Under the pieces are notes generated by a model. The model did not search any database. It was given only the letters and a program-made list of their open reading frames with translations, and was not told where the DNA came from. This document shows positions 5,676 to 6,526 of a stretch of DNA of 6,526 nucleotides, one piece after another. Location: NCBI GenBank assembly GCA_031276105.1, contig JAISNS010000208.1, positions 1-6,526 on the forward strand. The letters run 5' to 3'. This DNA comes from Dysgonamonadaceae bacterium (GTDB lineage Bacteria > Bacteroidota > Bacteroidia > Bacteroidales > Azobacteroidaceae). Positions within the stretch are counted from its first letter, which is position 1; every line of letters begins with the position of its first letter. Made by a program: the position numbers and the translations under genes.

Positions 5676-6449
5676 TTATAACTCATAACTTTCTCTCATT
5701 TTTTCCAGAAAGCGGTAGGCGGTTAAATTGATTTGCAGGGGGACTAAAGCGGCATATCCGTGGTTGAGCGCCCATTCGTCGCTTTGTTCGTTATCCGGTT
5801 CTTCGTTGACGAACTCGCCGGTTAGCCAATAGACTGTTTTGCCCAAGGGGTCTTGCATCAATTGAAATTCTTTCGCCCAATAGCCTTTGGTTTGCGAACA
5901 AACTTTCAAGCCCTGCACTTCTTTTCCTGCGGGAATGTTCAGGTTCAGGCAAACGCCTTGCGGCAATCCGTCAGTCAGGACTTTTTCCGCAACAATTCTG
6001 CCGTATTGAGCCGCTTGCGTAAAATCCGCGTCCGGCGAATGGTCGCACAAGGAAACGCCGATGGAAGGAATACCGCAGATACATCCTTCGAGCGTAGCGC
6101 CGATAGTCCCTGAATAAATCACGCAAATAGCTGCGTTAGAGCCATGATTGATGCCGGCTATCAATAAATCCGGTTTCCGGCGCAATACTTCGTTGACGCC
6201 CAATTTAACGCAATCGACGGGAGTGCCGGTGCAACTGTACACGGTTAAGTTTTCTTCTTTTTTCACTAAATTCAACCGGAGAGGATGAATAGCGGTAATT
6301 GCGCTCGACATTCCCGAACGGGCGCTATCGGGGGCAATCGCCACAATTTCGCCCAAAGGTCGGACACTTTCTATCAGTTGATTGATTCCTGAAGCACTTA
6401 TGCCATCGTCGTTGGTGATTAAAATAAGCGGTTTTCTGTTTATCGACAT
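5676..6449 (-). CDS. surE: 5'-nucleotidase SurE (survival protein E)
   Basis: A 257-residue cytoplasmic, metal-dependent phosphatase that removes phosphate from nucleoside 5'- and 3'-monophosphates and, in some species, short polyphosphate. The family is typically 245-270 residues. Metal-site residues are in place: Asp14 and Asp15 in ITNDDGI (11-17), Ser45 in APDSARSG (39-46), and Asn101 in AGINHGSN (98-105). Other SurE blocks are CTGTPVDCVKLG (73-84), YSGTIGATLEGCICGIPSI (112-130) and WALNHGYAALVPLQINLTAY (226-245). The ATG at 6447-6449 places NDDG at residues 13-16, as in relatives. It is the first visible gene of the minus-strand run and has a good Bacteroidota promoter box 26 bases upstream. 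The last residues (ESYEL) are encoded by DNA that belongs to an A/T-rich repeat-like string also found near araB, so the extreme C-terminus may be recently altered without harm. Confidence 0.96.
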   Translation of the reverse strand: MSINRKPLILITNDDGISASGINQLIESVRPLGEIVAIAPDSARSGMSSAITAIHPLRLNLVKKEENLTVYSCTGTPVDCVKLGVNEVLRRKPDLLIAGINHGSNAAICVIYSGTIGATLEGCICGIPSIGVSLCDHSPDADFTQAAQYGRIVAEKVLTDGLPQGVCLNLNIPAGKEVQGLKVCSQTKGYWAKEFQLMQDPLGKTVYWLTGEFVNEEPDNEQSDEWALNHGYAALVPLQINLTAYRFLEKMRESYEL

Positions 6450-6475
6450 TGATTCAATTATTCGTAATTAGAGCG

Positions 6476-6483
6476 CAAATATA
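6476..6483 (-). promoter_or_regulatory. Bacteroidota-type -7 promoter box upstream of surE
   Basis: Reading the minus strand, 6483 down to 6476 is TATATTTG followed by C, an exact fit to the TAnnTTTG -7 consensus used by the primary sigma factor of Bacteroidota. It lies 26 bases before the surE ATG, which would give a leader of about 20 bases. About 20 bases further upstream (around 6503-6508) the sequence reads TGTATG and not the -33 TTTG, so the upstream element is weak or absent. This promoter probably drives surE and lpxB, and may read on into the kinase and marC. Confidence 0.55.
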
Positions 6484-6526
6484 GATGAAAAAATCGGATT
6501 TTACATACAGACAGATAAAAATAGAC

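Noticed and set aside
5853..6113. 86-codon plus-strand frame opposite surE
   Set aside because: It lies inside the conserved SurE coding region and has no motif or start signal of its own.

Overview
The window looks like a chromosomal segment of a member of the Bacteroidota, most likely order Bacteroidales. Every recognisable protein reads like a Bacteroidales homologue. The gene starts lack clear Shine-Dalgarno sequences and have A/T-rich leaders. The promoter region of surE carries TATATTTG, which fits the Bacteroidota -7 box TAnnTTTG. The surE-lpxB pair is also familiar from this group. No ribosomal RNA, tRNA, CRISPR array, intact insertion sequence or phage gene is visible.

Layout. The left third is on the plus strand: the last 135 codons of an L-ribulokinase (araB, cut by the left edge), then after 31 bases a complete 560-residue sodium/sugar symporter of the SSS family. 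Together they look like the end of an L-arabinose uptake and catabolism operon. From about 2123 to 2424 there is no convincing gene. This stretch holds a perfect 26-bp inverted repeat, a short palindrome and an octamer tandem repeat, and it separates two converging transcription units.

The right two thirds is on the minus strand, in transcription order surE (5'-nucleotidase), lpxB (lipid A disaccharide synthase), an aspartate kinase resembling the ectoine-cluster type, and marC (six-helix membrane protein). surE and lpxB are 26 bases apart and probably co-transcribed. The kinase is preceded by 110 A/T-rich bases and may have its own promoter. marC starts 10 bases after the kinase stop, so those two are almost certainly co-transcribed.

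How the genes fit together. The arabinose pair imports a sugar and phosphorylates L-ribulose. lpxB makes the lipid A disaccharide of the outer membrane, which marks the host as Gram-negative; surE is a housekeeping nucleotidase. The kinase makes aspartyl phosphate for the lysine/threonine/methionine family, and its partner belongs to a membrane family that includes proposed neutral amino-acid transporters.

I found no clearly new biological system. The points most worth a second look are the non-canonical aspartate kinase coupled to marC, the long hairpin at 2147-2225 with a possible partial second copy at the right window edge, and the short A/T-rich repeats that sit at or across gene 3' ends.
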